DNA from: Halogeometricum sp. S1BR25-6
Lineage (GTDB): Archaea; Halobacteriota; Halobacteria; Halobacteriales; Haloferacaceae
NCBI RefSeq assembly: GCF_031624495.1
Contig: NZ_JAMQOP010000002.1
Span: forward strand, 496,001-560,000
Direction of reading: 5' to 3'
Length of the DNA stretch: 64,000 nucleotides
In this document: positions 1-9,517 of the stretch, in pieces
Layout of the letters: each line of letters begins with the position of its first letter
Position numbering within the stretch: position 1 is the first letter of the stretch
Made by a program: the position numbers and the translations under genes
The notes under the pieces: model-generated
Told to the model about the DNA's origin: nothing
Databases searched by the model: none
Seen by the model: the letters and a program-made list of their open reading frames with translations, nothing else

Positions 1-68
1 TACTGGCGAGACACTGACTTTTCGCGCCGAGACGAGACTCGACGCTCGAAGCGTGAGATTCGGAGAAG

Positions 69-139
69 TGCGCTGGCTGGGATTTGAACCCAGGTTGTGA
101 CCATGGCAAGGTCACGTGATACCACTACACTACCAGCGC
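69..139 (-). tRNA. tRNA-Gly (anticodon GCC)
   Basis: Read on the minus strand, a 7-bp acceptor stem starting GCGCUGG pairs with its complement at the 3' end and leaves an A discriminator at 69. The anticodon arm has a 5-bp stem closing the loop UUGCCAU, so the anticodon is GCC. The T loop reads GGGUUCAAAUCCC. No intron is visible. CCA is not encoded, as is usual in archaea. Confidence 0.96.
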
Positions 140-154
140 CCGTCGCGGCGTGCG

Positions 155-172
155 ACTACAATAAATCGTAAC
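155..172 (-). promoter_or_regulatory. Probable promoter of tRNA-Gly
   Basis: The minus strand carries an AT-rich box (CGATTTATTGTAG) centred about 25 bases before the mature tRNA 5' end at 139. This is the normal archaeal TATA-box distance. It stands out in GC-rich DNA. Confidence 0.55.
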
Positions 173-342
173 GCGAGGTCGATTGATAAGGCTTGCGAAA
201 CGCCGTAAATCGAGCGATGGCGTGGGGGGAACACCCACGGGCGGGTCGGCGTGGCGGACGGGTCGACGACGCTGACTGTCCGATTAGAAATCCCTAACCA
301 CGACGGGTCAACCGCTATCCTCGCGAGCGGCGTGGGTGAAGT

Positions 343-714
343 ATGAACTTAGAGACCCGAATCCGCGAACTGCACCGAGACGGCGACGACGGCGCGGTGA
401 AACAACTGATTCGCGCCGCCATCAGTTGCGGCAACGGGGCCGAGTACCGAGTAGCGAACGACCGAGTGCACGTCTCGCACTCGGCGTACACCGGGAGCCA
501 CGACATCGTGCGGGGACCCGGCTCCTTCGGACAGGTGCGAGTGGTGGCCCGCGGGACGTACCGCTTCACGGGCGGAGACGAGTCCCTAGACGTCGAACTC
601 GACGCGGTGAACTCGAAGGCGGTGCAGTTCGGTCGGGCGCACATCGACGGGACGAACGCGGGCGGCGACGTCCGGGAGGCCGGCCGGGAGGACCGCCCGG
701 CGACGGCGCCGTAA
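343..714 (+). CDS. Small conserved-type protein of unknown function
   Basis: The ORF encodes 123 residues starting MNLETRIREL. I do not recognise the family. The middle part is rich in alternating hydrophobic and polar residues (RVHVSHSAY, VRVVARGTYRF), which suggests a small beta-sheet domain. The last 20 residues are Gly/Arg/Asp-rich and probably disordered. The ATG at 343 lies about 27 bases after a TATA-like ctatcc, which fits a leaderless transcript. The gene stands alone, ahead of the SPOUT methylase on the same strand. It is kept because its codon use matches its neighbours and the overlapping frames look like shadows. Confidence 0.72.
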   Translation: MNLETRIRELHRDGDDGAVKQLIRAAISCGNGAEYRVANDRVHVSHSAYTGSHDIVRGPGSFGQVRVVARGTYRFTGGDESLDVELDAVNSKAVQFGRAHIDGTNAGGDVREAGREDRPATAP

Positions 715-884
715 ACGGACCGACGGTGTACCGCTCGCGGTGACGAACCGCACGGACGTTCGGCCGCGAAACCCCCGTCCTCGCGGGTGTCACGCCCTCA
801 CAACGTCGGCTACGAGTCGCTACCCTTTTAGGGAGGCATCCGGTACAAGCGATACAGTCTAGACGTGACGACGAAGGGACCGGT

Positions 885-1721
885 ATGACACTGAGCGTAC
901 TCGTGCCGTCTTCCGTCGTCCGAGAAGCCGAGGACAAACGCGAGGCCACTCGCAAACTCGGTTACGTCGCCCGCGCGGCGACGGTGTTTCGGGCGGACCG
1001 GCTCGTCGTCTTCCCCGACCGGGAAGGCGAGAACCGGTGGGGAGGCGAGTTCGTCGAGACGGTGTTGCGATACGCCGCTACGCCCCCTTACCTCCGAAAG
1101 GAGGTGTGGGGTCACCGCGACGAACTGCAGTACGTCGGTGTCTTACCGCCCCTCCTCGTCTCGTCTACGACCGGCTCCGAATCGAACGGTTCGGGGTCGT
1201 TACAACAGGGAATCGTGACCGAGGTCGGACCTGAAGGTCGCGTTCGGGTCAATTGCGGACTGCAACACCCGGTCTCCCTCTATGCTCCGTCGGATACGGA
1301 GTTGAAAGAGGGGGAGCGCGTCGCCATCAGGATCTCTTCGCGAGAACCGGTCCGTGCGCGGATCGTGGACGAGCCCGTTCCGGGGTTCTCCATCGCCCGC
1401 ACGGACCTCGAGGAAGCCATCGGCCGCTCCGACGCGGGCGTCACTATCGCGACGTCCCGGTACGGAGAGTCGCTGACGGTCCCGAGGCTGGCGGAACTCA
1501 CCCCCCGTATCGAGCGGGAGGGAGCCACCGTCGCCTTCGGGTCGCCCGGCCGCGGGCTTCCGGACATCCTCGGCGTGGACGCCGAGGAAGTCACAGTCGA
1601 ACCCTCCGACGGTCCGGGGTTCGACCTCTGGCTCAATACGATTCCGCGACAGGGCAGCGAGGTGGTGCGAACCGAGGAAGCGATGTTCGCCTCCCTCGCG
1701 TCCCTGACACTCACGGAGTGA
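885..1721 (+). CDS. SPOUT-family RNA methyltransferase (COG2106, MTH1-like)
   Basis: The protein has 278 residues. It opens with the typical LSVLVPSSVVREAEDKREAT strand-helix and the segment TPPYLRK that mark the COG2106/MTH1 branch of SPOUT (alpha/beta knot) methylases. A central beta-rich insertion around residues 95-165 (VTEVGPEGRVRVNCG) looks like an OB-type RNA-binding domain. The C-terminus carries AFGSPGRGLPDIL and the LNTIPRQGSEVVRTEEA segment, which in this family forms the knot and SAM pocket. The stop is 4 bases before the uL3 start, so the gene is probably the first of the ribosomal operon. Modification of rRNA or tRNA is inferred from the family; the target base is not visible. 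Confidence 0.86.
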   Translation: MTLSVLVPSSVVREAEDKREATRKLGYVARAATVFRADRLVVFPDREGENRWGGEFVETVLRYAATPPYLRKEVWGHRDELQYVGVLPPLLVSSTTGSESNGSGSLQQGIVTEVGPEGRVRVNCGLQHPVSLYAPSDTELKEGERVAIRISSREPVRARIVDEPVPGFSIARTDLEEAIGRSDAGVTIATSRYGESLTVPRLAELTPRIEREGATVAFGSPGRGLPDILGVDAEEVTVEPSDGPGFDLWLNTIPRQGSEVVRTEEAMFASLASLTLTE

Positions 1722-1725
1722 ACAC

Positions 1726-2742
1726 ATGCCACAACCAAGCAGACCACGTAAGGGTTCGATGGGTTACGGCCCACGCACGCGTGCGGCCAAGGAGGTCCCA
1801 CGCATCAAGTCGTGGCCCGACGACGACGGGTCACCGGCGCTGCAAGGGTTCGCCGGCTACAAGGCCGGAATGACCCAAGTGATGATGGTCAACGACGAGT
1901 CCAACTCCCCCCGCGAAGGGATGGAGGAGGCCGTCCCCGTGACCGTCGTCGAGACGCCGCCGATGCGCGCCGTCGCCCTTCGAGCCTACGAAGACACGCC
2001 GTACGGTACCAAGCCCCTGACCGAAGTGTGGGCGTCGGAGTTCGACGAGAACCTCGACCGCGCCCTCGACCTCCCGTCGGAGGACACGTTCGACGACGAC
2101 GCCGACGACCTGCGCTCCGCGCTCGAAGCAGGCGAGGTCGACGACGTCCGCGTCATCACCCACACCGTCCCGGCAGGGATGAAGAACATCCCCAAGAAGA
2201 AACCCGACATCATGGAGACGCGCGTCGGCGGCGGTTCGCTCGACGAGCGTGTCGACTTCGCCCTCGACCTCGTCGGAGAGGGCGGCGAGCACGCGATGTC
2301 GGACGTCTTCCGCGCCGGCGAGTACATGGACGTCGCCGGCGTCACGAAGGGGAAAGGCACGCAGGGCCCCGTCAAGCGATGGGGCGTCCAGAAGCGGAAG
2401 GGTAAGCACGCCCGTCAGGGCTGGCGGCGCCGCATCGGTAACCTCGGCCCGTGGAACCCCTCCCGCGTCCGTTCGACCGTTCCGCAACTCGGTCAGACGG
2501 GCTACCACCAGCGGACCGAACTCAACAAGCGCCTCGTCGACATCGGCGACGGCGACGAGGCCTCGGTCGACGGCGGCTACGTCGGCTACGGCGAGGTCGA
2601 CGGTCCGCACGCGCTCGTGAAGGGGTCCCTCCCGGGTCCCGACAAGCGCCTCCTGCGGTTCCGCCCGGCCATCCGGCCGAACGACCAACCGCGCCTCGAC
2701 CCCGAGGTGCGCTTCGTCTCCACCGCATCGAACCAGGGATAA
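1726..2742 (+). CDS. rpl3: 50S ribosomal protein uL3
   Basis: The protein has 338 residues, the usual archaeal/eukaryotic length. Diagnostic segments are GFAGYKAGMTQV near the N-terminus and the basic finger KGKHARQGWRRRIGNLGPWN, which reaches toward the peptidyl-transferase centre in known ribosome structures. A haloarchaeal acidic insert lies around residues 105-140. It is the first ribosomal gene of the cluster and is followed after 3 bases by uL4. Confidence 0.98.
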   Translation: MPQPSRPRKGSMGYGPRTRAAKEVPRIKSWPDDDGSPALQGFAGYKAGMTQVMMVNDESNSPREGMEEAVPVTVVETPPMRAVALRAYEDTPYGTKPLTEVWASEFDENLDRALDLPSEDTFDDDADDLRSALEAGEVDDVRVITHTVPAGMKNIPKKKPDIMETRVGGGSLDERVDFALDLVGEGGEHAMSDVFRAGEYMDVAGVTKGKGTQGPVKRWGVQKRKGKHARQGWRRRIGNLGPWNPSRVRSTVPQLGQTGYHQRTELNKRLVDIGDGDEASVDGGYVGYGEVDGPHALVKGSLPGPDKRLLRFRPAIRPNDQPRLDPEVRFVSTASNQG

Positions 2743-2745
2743 CTC

Positions 2746-3492
2746 ATGCAGGCAACAATCCGAGACCTGAACGGCGACGACGCCGGCACGCTGGACCTCC
2801 CCGAGGTCTTCGAGACGGCCTACCGGCCGGACCTCATCAAGCGCGCCGTCCTCGCCGCGCAGGCAAACCGAAAACAGGCGTACGGAGCCGACCCCTTCGC
2901 GGGGATGCGCACCCCGGCCGAATCGCTGGGTAGCGGTCGCGGCATGTCTCACGACCCCCGTGAGAACGGCCGCGCCCGCCGCGTCCCCCACGCCGTCAGC
3001 GGTCGCAAGGCGCACCCGCCGAAGGCGTCGAAAGAGCAGGGCAAGAACATCAACGACAAGGAGCGAAAGCTCGCCGTCCGTTCGGCGCTCGCCGCCACGA
3101 CGGACCCCGAACTGGTCGCCGAACGCGGCCACCGCTTCGAGGAGGATCTCGAACTGCCGCTCGTCGTCTCCGACGACTTCGAGGACCTCGTGAAGACCAA
3201 AGAGGTCGTCTCGCTGCTCGAAACGCTCGGCGTCTACGCCGACGTCGAGCACTCCGACGAGAACAAGCGGGTCCGCGCCGGACAGGGGAAGGCCCGCGGT
3301 CGCAAGTACACGCGACCCAAGTCCATCCTCTTCGTGACGAGTTCGGAGCCGTCGAAAGCGGCTCGGAACCTCGCCGGCGTCGACGTCGCCACCGCGGCGA
3401 ACGTCGGTGCCGAGGAACTCGCGCCCGGCACGCACGCCGGTCGCCTCACGGTGTTCACCGAGAGCGCAATCGAGGAGGTGGCCGACCGATGA
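2746..3492 (+). CDS. rpl4: 50S ribosomal protein uL4
   Basis: The protein has 248 residues. The extended loop that lines the exit tunnel is visible from about residue 60 (GSGRGMSHDPRENGRARRVP). The C-terminal half is the archaeal Rossmann-like core, including KARGRKYTRPKSILFVTS. The stop overlaps the uL23 start as ATGA, which suggests coupled translation. Confidence 0.98.
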   Translation: MQATIRDLNGDDAGTLDLPEVFETAYRPDLIKRAVLAAQANRKQAYGADPFAGMRTPAESLGSGRGMSHDPRENGRARRVPHAVSGRKAHPPKASKEQGKNINDKERKLAVRSALAATTDPELVAERGHRFEEDLELPLVVSDDFEDLVKTKEVVSLLETLGVYADVEHSDENKRVRAGQGKARGRKYTRPKSILFVTSSEPSKAARNLAGVDVATAANVGAEELAPGTHAGRLTVFTESAIEEVADR

Positions 3493-3740
3493 GCGTCGTT
3501 CGCCACCCGCTCGTGACCGAGAAGGCGATGAACGAGATGGACTTCGACAACAAGCTCCAGTTCCTCGTCGACCTCGACGCGGCGAAGCCCGAGATAGTCG
3601 AGGAGCTCGAATCGCGCTACGAGGTGTCCATCGAGAAGGTCAACACACAGGTGACGCCGAAGGGCACCAAGAAAGCAACCGTCCGACTCTCCGAGGACGA
3701 CGACGCGCAGGAAGTCGCGTCGCGAATTGGGGTGTTCTAA
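3489..3740 (+). CDS. rpl23: 50S ribosomal protein uL23
   Basis: The protein has 83 residues and starts MSVVRHPLVTEKAMNEM, the typical archaeal uL23 start. The C-terminus has VNTQVTPKGTKKATVRL. In ribosome structures this protein sits at the tunnel exit and contacts SRP and the Sec translocon. It overlaps the uL4 stop by 4 bases; uL2 starts 3 bases after its own stop. Confidence 0.98.
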   Translation: MSVVRHPLVTEKAMNEMDFDNKLQFLVDLDAAKPEIVEELESRYEVSIEKVNTQVTPKGTKKATVRLSEDDDAQEVASRIGVF

Positions 3741-3742
3741 CA

Positions 3743-4468
3743 ATGGGACGACGAATTCAAGGCCAGCGTCGCGGACGCGGCTCGCCCACCTTCCGGGCGC
3801 CGTCGCACCGCTACAAGGCCGAACTCTCGCACAAGAACGCACAGGACGAGACGATCTCCGGCACCATCGTCGACATCGAGCACGACCCGGCGCGCAGCGC
3901 GCCCGTCGCGGCCGTCGAGTTCGACGACGACGACCAGCGACTCGTCCTCGCACCCGAGGGCGTCGCGGTCGGCGACACGATTCAGGTCGGCGTCTCCGCG
4001 GAGATCAAACCCGGGAACACGCTCCCGCTCGCCGAAATCCCGGAAGGGGTTCCGGTGTGTAACGTGGAGCGACAGGTCGGCGACGGCGGCAAGTTCGCCC
4101 GCGCGTCGGGCACCAGCGCCCAACTGCTGACCCACGACCGGCGCGTCGCCGTCGTGAAGCTCCCGTCCGGCGAGGTCAAGCGCCTCAACCCGCAGTGCCG
4201 CGCCACCATCGGCGTGGTCGCCGGCGGCGGTCGGACGGAGAAGCCGTTCGTGAAGGCCGGGAACAAACACCACAAGATGAAGGCGCGAGGCATCAAGTGG
4301 CCGCGCGTGCGCGGTGTCGCCATGAACGCGGTAGACCACCCGTTCGGCGGCGGCGGCCGCCAGCACCCCGGCCGCCCGAAGTCCGTCTCGCGCAACGCGC
4401 CGCCGGGGCGCAAGGTCGGCGACATCGCCTCCAAGCGCACCGGCCGCGGCGGTAAGGGAGGCAACTGA
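3743..4468 (+). CDS. rpl2: 50S ribosomal protein uL2
   Basis: The protein has 241 residues from the ATG at 3743 ([13 protein letters not shown]). The frame is open upstream, but that part overlaps uL23 and is not used. The C-terminal region with the conserved [14 protein letters not shown] loop, whose His lies near the peptidyl-transferase centre, is intact. It is followed by the basic tail of this family. uS19 begins 3 bases downstream. Confidence 0.98.
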   Translation: MGRRIQGQRRGRGSPTFRAPSHRYKAELSHKNAQDETISGTIVDIEHDPARSAPVAAVEFDDDDQRLVLAPEGVAVGDTIQVGVSAEIKPGNTLPLAEIPEGVPVCNVERQVGDGGKFARASGTSAQLLTHDRRVAVVKLPSGEVKRLNPQCRATIGVVAGGGRTEKPFVKAGNKHHKMKARGIKWPRVRGVAMNAVDHPFGGGGRQHPGRPKSVSRNAPPGRKVGDIASKRTGRGGKGGN

Positions 4469-4470
4469 AC

Positions 4471-4896
4471 ATGAGCTCGGAATACCGAACCGGCCGTCAG
4501 GGTGAGACGTTCACCTACCGCGGCCACACGCTCGAAGAGCTCCAGGAGATGGAGCTCGACGAGGTCGTCGAACTGCTCCCCGCACGCGTGCGGCGAAGCA
4601 TCAACAGAGGGCTGACGCTCCAGAAGGAGAAGCTCCTCGACGAGGTCCGCGAAGCGGACCCCGAGGAGACGGCCAACTCGCCCATCCGGACGCACCTCCG
4701 CGACATGCCCATCCTGCCGGTGTTCGTCGACAAGACGTTCGCCGTCTACAACGGGCAGTCGTTCGAGCGCGTCCGCGTGCAACCCGAGATGATCGGACAC
4801 TACCTCGGCGAGTTCCAGTTGACCCGAAACTCGGTCGAACACGGTCAGGCCGGCATCGGTGCGACCCGGTCCTCGAAGTTCGTGCCGCTCAAATAA
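4471..4896 (+). CDS. rps19: 30S ribosomal protein uS19
   Basis: The protein has 141 residues. The family signature [19 protein letters not shown] is followed by [12 protein letters not shown] at the C-terminus. The N-terminal 60 residues are the archaeal extension. The coding sequence contains a perfect 7-bp hairpin with a GAA loop at 4644-4660, discussed under rejected items. Confidence 0.98.
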   Translation: MSSEYRTGRQGETFTYRGHTLEELQEMELDEVVELLPARVRRSINRGLTLQKEKLLDEVREADPEETANSPIRTHLRDMPILPVFVDKTFAVYNGQSFERVRVQPEMIGHYLGEFQLTRNSVEHGQAGIGATRSSKFVPLK

Positions 4897-4899
4897 CCC

Positions 4900-5361
4900 A
4901 TGGGAATCAACTACAGCGTCGAGGCCGACCCGGACGTCACCGCCAAGGGGATGCTCCGTGACCGGCCCATCAGCCTGAAGCACAGCAAGGCCATCTCGCG
5001 CGAGATAAAGGGCATGACCGTCGAGGACGCCGAAGACTACCTCGACGCCGTCATCGAGGGAGACCGCTCGGTCCCGTTCCGCCAGCACAACACCGGCGTC
5101 GGACACCGCTCCGACATCGACGGCTGGGACGCGGGCCGCTACCCCGAGAAGGCGTCGAAGGCGTTCCTCGAACTCCTACAGAACGTCGCAGCCAACGCCG
5201 ACGAGGACGGCTTCGACGGTCGCTCGATGGAGATCATGCACGTCGCCGCGCACAAGGTCGGAGAACGACCCGGTCGTAAACCCCGCGCGTTCGGGAGTGC
5301 AGACCCATTCAACACCACACTCTGTGACGTCGAACTCATCATCGAGGAGGTCGAGGAGTAA
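4900..5361 (+). CDS. rpl22: 50S ribosomal protein uL22
   Basis: The protein has 153 residues beginning MGINYSVEADPD. The archaeal signature region RQHNTGVGHRSDIDGWDAGR lies at about residues 63-82. The C-terminal beta hairpin includes GERPGRKPRAFG. Its TAA stop shares one base with the uS3 ATG (TAATG). Confidence 0.98.
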   Translation: MGINYSVEADPDVTAKGMLRDRPISLKHSKAISREIKGMTVEDAEDYLDAVIEGDRSVPFRQHNTGVGHRSDIDGWDAGRYPEKASKAFLELLQNVAANADEDGFDGRSMEIMHVAAHKVGERPGRKPRAFGSADPFNTTLCDVELIIEEVEE

Positions 5362-6398
5362 TGGCTGACGAACACCAGTTCATCGAGAACGGGCTCCAGC
5401 GCTCGCAGATAGACGAGTTCTTCGCGGACGAACTCGGTCGCGCGGGCTACGGCGGCATGGACGTCGCCAAGACGCCGATGGGCACGCAGATCGTCCTGAA
5501 GGCGGAGAAGCCCGGGATGGTCATCGGCAAGGGCGGGAAGAACATCCGCAAGGTGACCAAGGAACTCGAGAACCGCTTCGACCTCGACGACCCCCAGATC
5601 GACGTGCAGGAGGTCGACGAACCCGACCTCAACGCGCGCATCGTTGCGGACCGTCTGGCGAACGCGCTCGAACGCGGCTGGTACTTCCGCAAGGCGGGCC
5701 ACACGACCATCGACCGCATCATGGACGCCGGCGCCCTCGGCGCCGAAATCGTCCTCGCGGGGAAGGTCACGGGCGCCCGCTCGCGCGTCGAGAAGTTCAA
5801 CCGCGGCTACATCAAGCACAACGGCGAACCCGCCCAGTCCATCGTCGACGAGGGACAGGGCGTCGCCGTGATGAAGCTCGGTACCATCGGCGTGAACGTC
5901 AAAATCATCCCGCCGGGAGCCAAGCTTCCCGACGACTTCGAGATCGAAGAGGACGCCGACCCCGAAGCGGTCGAGCAGACCGTCGAGTCCGAGGGCGTCG
6001 AGGAACTCCTCGAGGACGAACCCGAGGAGGTTCCCGACGTCGCAGAGGACGACGAGGACGTCGACGTCCCCGACGAGGAACCCACGGAGGTCATCGACGA
6101 GGAGATCGTCGAAGAGGTCGTCGAGGAGTCCGGCGACGTGGCCTCGCGCTCCGAGAGCGCGGAGCCCGCTCCGGAAGAAGAGCCCGTCGGCACCGGCGAC
6201 GTCGAGGACGAGGACGTCTCGCCGGACGACGACGAGGCCGACGCCAGCGAGGCCGAACTCGACGAGGAGGTCGAGGCGGAAGCCGAGGACCTCGTCGCCG
6301 AGATGGAGGAGGCCGACGAGGACGAAGAGGACACGGAAGCCGAGTCCGACGCGGACGCCGACGAGGCCGACGCCGACGACGAAGAAACGGAGGAGTAA
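5361..6398 (+). CDS. rps3: 30S ribosomal protein uS3 with a long acidic tail
   Basis: The core is typical: a KH domain with the GKGG loop at residues 56-59 and the C-terminal S3 domain ending near IIPPGAKLPDD (about residue 190). The remaining roughly 150 residues are almost only Asp, Glu, Val, Ala and Ser. Haloarchaeal uS3 often has an acidic tail, but at 345 residues this one is longer than the roughly 300 I know from Haloarcula. The tail is probably disordered. uS3 sits at the mRNA entry side of the small subunit. Confidence 0.97.
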   Translation: MADEHQFIENGLQRSQIDEFFADELGRAGYGGMDVAKTPMGTQIVLKAEKPGMVIGKGGKNIRKVTKELENRFDLDDPQIDVQEVDEPDLNARIVADRLANALERGWYFRKAGHTTIDRIMDAGALGAEIVLAGKVTGARSRVEKFNRGYIKHNGEPAQSIVDEGQGVAVMKLGTIGVNVKIIPPGAKLPDDFEIEEDADPEAVEQTVESEGVEELLEDEPEEVPDVAEDDEDVDVPDEEPTEVIDEEIVEEVVEESGDVASRSESAEPAPEEEPVGTGDVEDEDVSPDDDEADASEAELDEEVEAEAEDLVAEMEEADEDEEDTEAESDADADEADADDEETEE

Positions 6399-6401
6399 TA
6401 C

Positions 6402-6614
6402 ATGGCAATCCTCTACCCCGAAGAGATTCGCGACATGACGCCCGCCGAGCGTGACGCAGAACTCGAGGAACTCGAGACGGAACTGCTCAACGCGAAGGCC
6501 GTGCAGGCCGCGGGCGGCGCGCCGGAGAACCCCGGTCGCGTCGGCGAACTGAAGCGGACCATCGCCCGGATCAAGACGATTCAGGGCGAAGAAGGCGACC
6601 TCGACGACGAATAA
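6402..6614 (+). CDS. rpl29: 50S ribosomal protein uL29
   Basis: The protein has 70 residues forming two predicted helices, with the family pattern [18 protein letters not shown] and [17 protein letters not shown]. It starts 3 bases after uS3. It binds at the tunnel exit beside uL23. Confidence 0.97.
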   Translation: MAILYPEEIRDMTPAERDAELEELETELLNAKAVQAAGGAPENPGRVGELKRTIARIKTIQGEEGDLDDE

Positions 6615-6622
6615 CGGAACCC

Positions 6623-7081
6623 ATGGCACTGACACCCGAGACCCTCACGCGACACGAACTCAACGGCCTCCGAGTGGAGGTCGTCGACGCCGCCAACCCC
6701 GACCTCGTCGGGATAGCTGGCCGTGTCGTCGTCGAGACGATGCAGACGCTCCACGTCGACGTCGACGCCTCCGAGTCGGAGGCGTCCGACGACGGGGAGA
6801 CTCGGGTGCTGCAGGTGCCGAAGCAGGGCGCGACCCTGCAGTTCGAGATTCCGTCGCGGGACGACGCTCCCGCATCCGCACGCGAGCGCACAGATGAAGC
6901 CGCCGACGCCGAGAAGGCGTCGGGGACCGCGTCCAAACTTCGGTCGGAAACTGCCGGCAGATTCGAAGCCGGTCAGTCTGGTCGTTGCCAGGGCGCGGCC
7001 TACGTTACGGTGGATGGCGCACGTCTGCTCTCACGACCCGCCTTGCGAACAGAGAAGGCAGGTGACACAACATGGCGATAG
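6623..7081 (+). CDS. rnp1: RNase P protein component 1 (Rpp29/Pop4 family)
   Basis: The protein has 152 residues. The N-terminal Sm-like fold begins [20 protein letters not shown] and includes [16 protein letters not shown]. RNase P removes tRNA 5' leaders, and this subunit supports its catalytic RNA. The position between uL29 and uS17 is conserved in archaea. An Asp/Ser/Glu-rich insert around residues 48-60 is encoded by a 23-bp palindrome at 6764-6786. The gene overlaps the uS17 start by 10 bases. Confidence 0.93.
   Translation: MALTPETLTRHELNGLRVEVVDAANPDLVGIAGRVVVETMQTLHVDVDASESEASDDGETRVLQVPKQGATLQFEIPSRDDAPASARERTDEAADAEKASGTASKLRSETAGRFEAGQSGRCQGAAYVTVDGARLLSRPALRTEKAGDTTWR
6764..6786. 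repeat. Perfect 11-bp inverted repeat inside rnp1
   Basis: GACGCCTCCGA, one G, then the exact reverse complement. It encodes an Asp/Ser/Glu-rich loop of Rnp1. A second dyad (CCGACGCC, 5-base loop, GGCGTCGG) lies at 6903-6923 in the same gene. Confidence 0.85.
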
Positions 7082-7398
7082 GACTGAACGTAGAAGAACC
7101 GGAGGAGACCTGCTCCGACGAGAACTGCCCGTTCCACGGCTCCCTTGCCGTTCGCGGACAGACGCTCGAAGGAACAGTCGCCTCCACAGACATGGACAAA
7201 ACCGTCGTTGTGGAACGCGAATACGACGTTCGCGTCCCCAAGTACGACCGCTACATGAAGCGGCGTAGTCGCATCCCGGCCCACGCACCCCCGTGCGTGG
7301 ACCTCGCCGAGGGCGACACGGTACGTATCGCAGAGACCCGACCGCTGTCGAAGACGAAGGCGCACGTCGTCGTCGAGACGCTCGGAGGTGAGGAGTGA
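7072..7398 (+). CDS. rps17: 30S ribosomal protein uS17
   Basis: The protein has 108 residues. The archaeal N-terminal segment [16 protein letters not shown] is followed by the OB fold ([18 protein letters not shown]). The ATG at 7072 lies inside the end of rnp1. The stop overlaps the uL14 start as TGATG. Confidence 0.97.
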   Translation: MAIGLNVEEPEETCSDENCPFHGSLAVRGQTLEGTVASTDMDKTVVVEREYDVRVPKYDRYMKRRSRIPAHAPPCVDLAEGDTVRIAETRPLSKTKAHVVVETLGGEE

Positions 7399-7796
7399 TG
7401 GAGGCGCTGAAGGCCGACGTCACGAAGGGCCTCGCACGAGGCTCGCTCATCACGTGTGCCGACAACACCGGCGCGCGTCAGCTGAAAGTTATCAGCGTGA
7501 AGGGCTACTCAGGAACCAAGAACCGACACCCGAAGGCGGGCATCGGCGACCAGGTCACCGTCTCGGTGACCAAAGGGACGCCGGAGATGCGCCGTCAGGT
7601 GCTCCAGGCCGTCATCGTTCGCCAGCGGAAATCGATCCGCCGGCCGAACGGGACGCGCGTGAAGTTCGAGGACAACGCCGCCGTCATCATCGACGAGATG
7701 GAAGAGCCTCGTGGGACCGAGATCAAGGGTCCCGTCGCGCGTGAGGTCGCCGAGCGCTTCGGGAGCATCGCCTCCACGGCGACGATGATAGTCTGA
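7398..7796 (+). CDS. rpl14: 50S ribosomal protein uL14
   Basis: The protein has 132 residues from the ATG at 7398; a GTG one codon earlier would also be in frame, but the ATG gives the usual haloarchaeal length. Signatures are [20 protein letters not shown] and [19 protein letters not shown]. It contacts uL24 and the small subunit. Confidence 0.97.
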   Translation: MEALKADVTKGLARGSLITCADNTGARQLKVISVKGYSGTKNRHPKAGIGDQVTVSVTKGTPEMRRQVLQAVIVRQRKSIRRPNGTRVKFEDNAAVIIDEMEEPRGTEIKGPVAREVAERFGSIASTATMIV

Positions 7797-7809
7797 CGGA
7801 GAACCGCAC

Positions 7810-8187
7810 ATGACCAAACAACCACGCAAACAGCGAAACGAGACGCAGAACGCGCCGCTCCACGAGCGACAGAAGCAGGTCCGCGCGACGCTGTCCGGCG
7901 ACCTGCGCGACGAGTACGGCCGCCGGAACGTGCGCGTCAACGCCGGCGACACGGTCGAAGTGCTCCGCGGCGACGCCGCGGGCACCGAGGCCGAAGTCGC
8001 TCGCGTCGACCTCACGGACGCGGTCGTCTACGTCGAGGACGTCACGGTCGCGAAGGCCGACGGCGAGGAAGTGCCTCGCCCCCTCGACGCCAGCAACGTC
8101 CGCGTCGTCGAACTCGACCTCGAGGACGAGCGTCGCGAGGAGCGTCTCCAATCTGATACGGACTCGGACTCGGAGGACAACGAATGA
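7810..8187 (+). CDS. rpl24: 50S ribosomal protein uL24
   Basis: The protein has 125 residues. The KOW motif is visible at [20 protein letters not shown]. The C-terminus is an acidic haloarchaeal tail ([10 protein letters not shown]). The last four bases overlap the eS4 start (ATGA). Confidence 0.97.
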   Translation: MTKQPRKQRNETQNAPLHERQKQVRATLSGDLRDEYGRRNVRVNAGDTVEVLRGDAAGTEAEVARVDLTDAVVYVEDVTVAKADGEEVPRPLDASNVRVVELDLEDERREERLQSDTDSDSEDNE

Positions 8188-8975
8188 CGAAGCACCAGAA
8201 GCGACTCTCGGCACCGAACTCGTGGCCGATAGAACGCAAAGAGGAGACGTTCACGGTCAAGGCCGACGCCGGTCCGCACGGGAAGGCGGGGGTTCCCCTG
8301 CTCATCCTGCTGCGGGACGTGCTCGGCTACGCGGACTCGAAGAAGGAGGCGCGCTACGCGCTCAACCAGGACACCGTGCTCGTCAACGGGGACGCAATCT
8401 CCGACGAGGCCCGTCCCATCGGGATGTTCGACATCCTCGCGTTCACGGAGCGAGAAGAGTACTTCCGCGTCTTCCCCGACGAGGGCGGACGCCTCGCGCT
8501 CACGCCCATCGACGCCGAGTCGGCTGACAGCCGCCTCGGAAAGATCGCGGGCAAACAGAGCGTCACGGGCGGCGCCACGCAGCTCACGCTGCACGACGGG
8601 TCGAACGTCCGCGTCGAGGCCGACGAGGACCCCGACCAGTACCACTCGAAGGACTCGCTCGTCGTCGACAACGAGACGAAGGAGATCGTTGCGCACTTCC
8701 CGTACGAGGAGGGCGCGCTGGTCACCGCCGTCGACGGCACGCACGCCGGCGAGATCGGCGAGATCACCGAGATCACCGTCACGCCCGGCAGCGGGAACAA
8801 CTCCGTCACCGTCGAGACCGACGAGTACACGTTCGAGACGGTCGAACAGTACGTCGTCGTCATCGACGAGAACTTCACGGGCGACGCCGACGACGAGTCG
8901 GCGGTCGAGACCGGAGGTGCCGACGACGGGTCGGCAGCAGGTCAGACGGAGTCCGACGGAGGTGACGACGAATGA
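8184..8975 (+). CDS. rps4e: 30S ribosomal protein eS4
   Basis: The protein has 263 residues. The N-terminus [19 protein letters not shown] is typical. An S4 RNA-binding segment ([19 protein letters not shown]) and a C-terminal KOW-like part ([12 protein letters not shown]) follow. A final acidic tail of about 30 residues makes it somewhat longer than most homologues. It overlaps uL5 by 4 bases. Confidence 0.97.
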   Translation: MTKHQKRLSAPNSWPIERKEETFTVKADAGPHGKAGVPLLILLRDVLGYADSKKEARYALNQDTVLVNGDAISDEARPIGMFDILAFTEREEYFRVFPDEGGRLALTPIDAESADSRLGKIAGKQSVTGGATQLTLHDGSNVRVEADEDPDQYHSKDSLVVDNETKEIVAHFPYEEGALVTAVDGTHAGEIGEITEITVTPGSGNNSVTVETDEYTFETVEQYVVVIDENFTGDADDESAVETGGADDGSAAGQTESDGGDDE

Positions 8976-9517
8976 GCGAGAGTGAACCCGAGAGCGAGGG
9001 CGAGTTCCACGAGATGCGCGAGCCCAAAATCGAGAAGGTCGTCGTCCACATGGGCGTCGGCGAGGGCGGTCGCGAACTCGCGAACGCCGAGGACATCCTC
9101 GAAGAGATTACGGGCCAGCAGTCGGTCCAGACGCTCGCGACGCGCGCGGCGACGCAGTTCGGCGCGCGGAAGGGCGACCCTATCGGAACGAAGGTCACCC
9201 TCCGCGGCGACAACGCCGTCGAGTTCCTCGAGACGGCGCTGTCGCTCGCGACCATCTCGGAGCGACAGTTCGACGAGACCGGGAACTTCAGCTTCGGCGT
9301 CGAAGAGCACACCGCGTTCCCCTCTCAGGAGTACGACCCGCAGATCGGTATCTACGGGCTGGACGTGACGGTCAACCTCGTCCGCCCCGGCTACCGAGTG
9401 AAGAAGCGCGACAAGGCGTCGCGCAGCATCCCCTCGGCCCACCGCATGAGCGCCGAGGACGCCATCCCGTTCCTCGAATCGAACTTCGACGTGGACGTGG
9501 AGGCTACAGAAGAATGA
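8972..9517 (+). CDS. rpl5: 50S ribosomal protein uL5
   Basis: The protein has 181 residues with the archaeal signature [20 protein letters not shown] and a conserved [16 protein letters not shown] loop. It binds 5S rRNA and touches the P-site tRNA. The stop overlaps the uS14 ATG. Confidence 0.97.
   Translation: MSESEPESEGEFHEMREPKIEKVVVHMGVGEGGRELANAEDILEEITGQQSVQTLATRAATQFGARKGDPIGTKVTLRGDNAVEFLETALSLATISERQFDETGNFSFGVEEHTAFPSQEYDPQIGIYGLDVTVNLVRPGYRVKKRDKASRSIPSAHRMSAEDAIPFLESNFDVDVEATEE

Noticed and set aside
4644-4660. 7-bp hairpin with GAA loop inside rps19
   Set aside because: It lies in a part of uS19 that looks conserved, so it is likely a product of codon choice and not an insert. 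It is single, not paired as in nrdJ and trpG.
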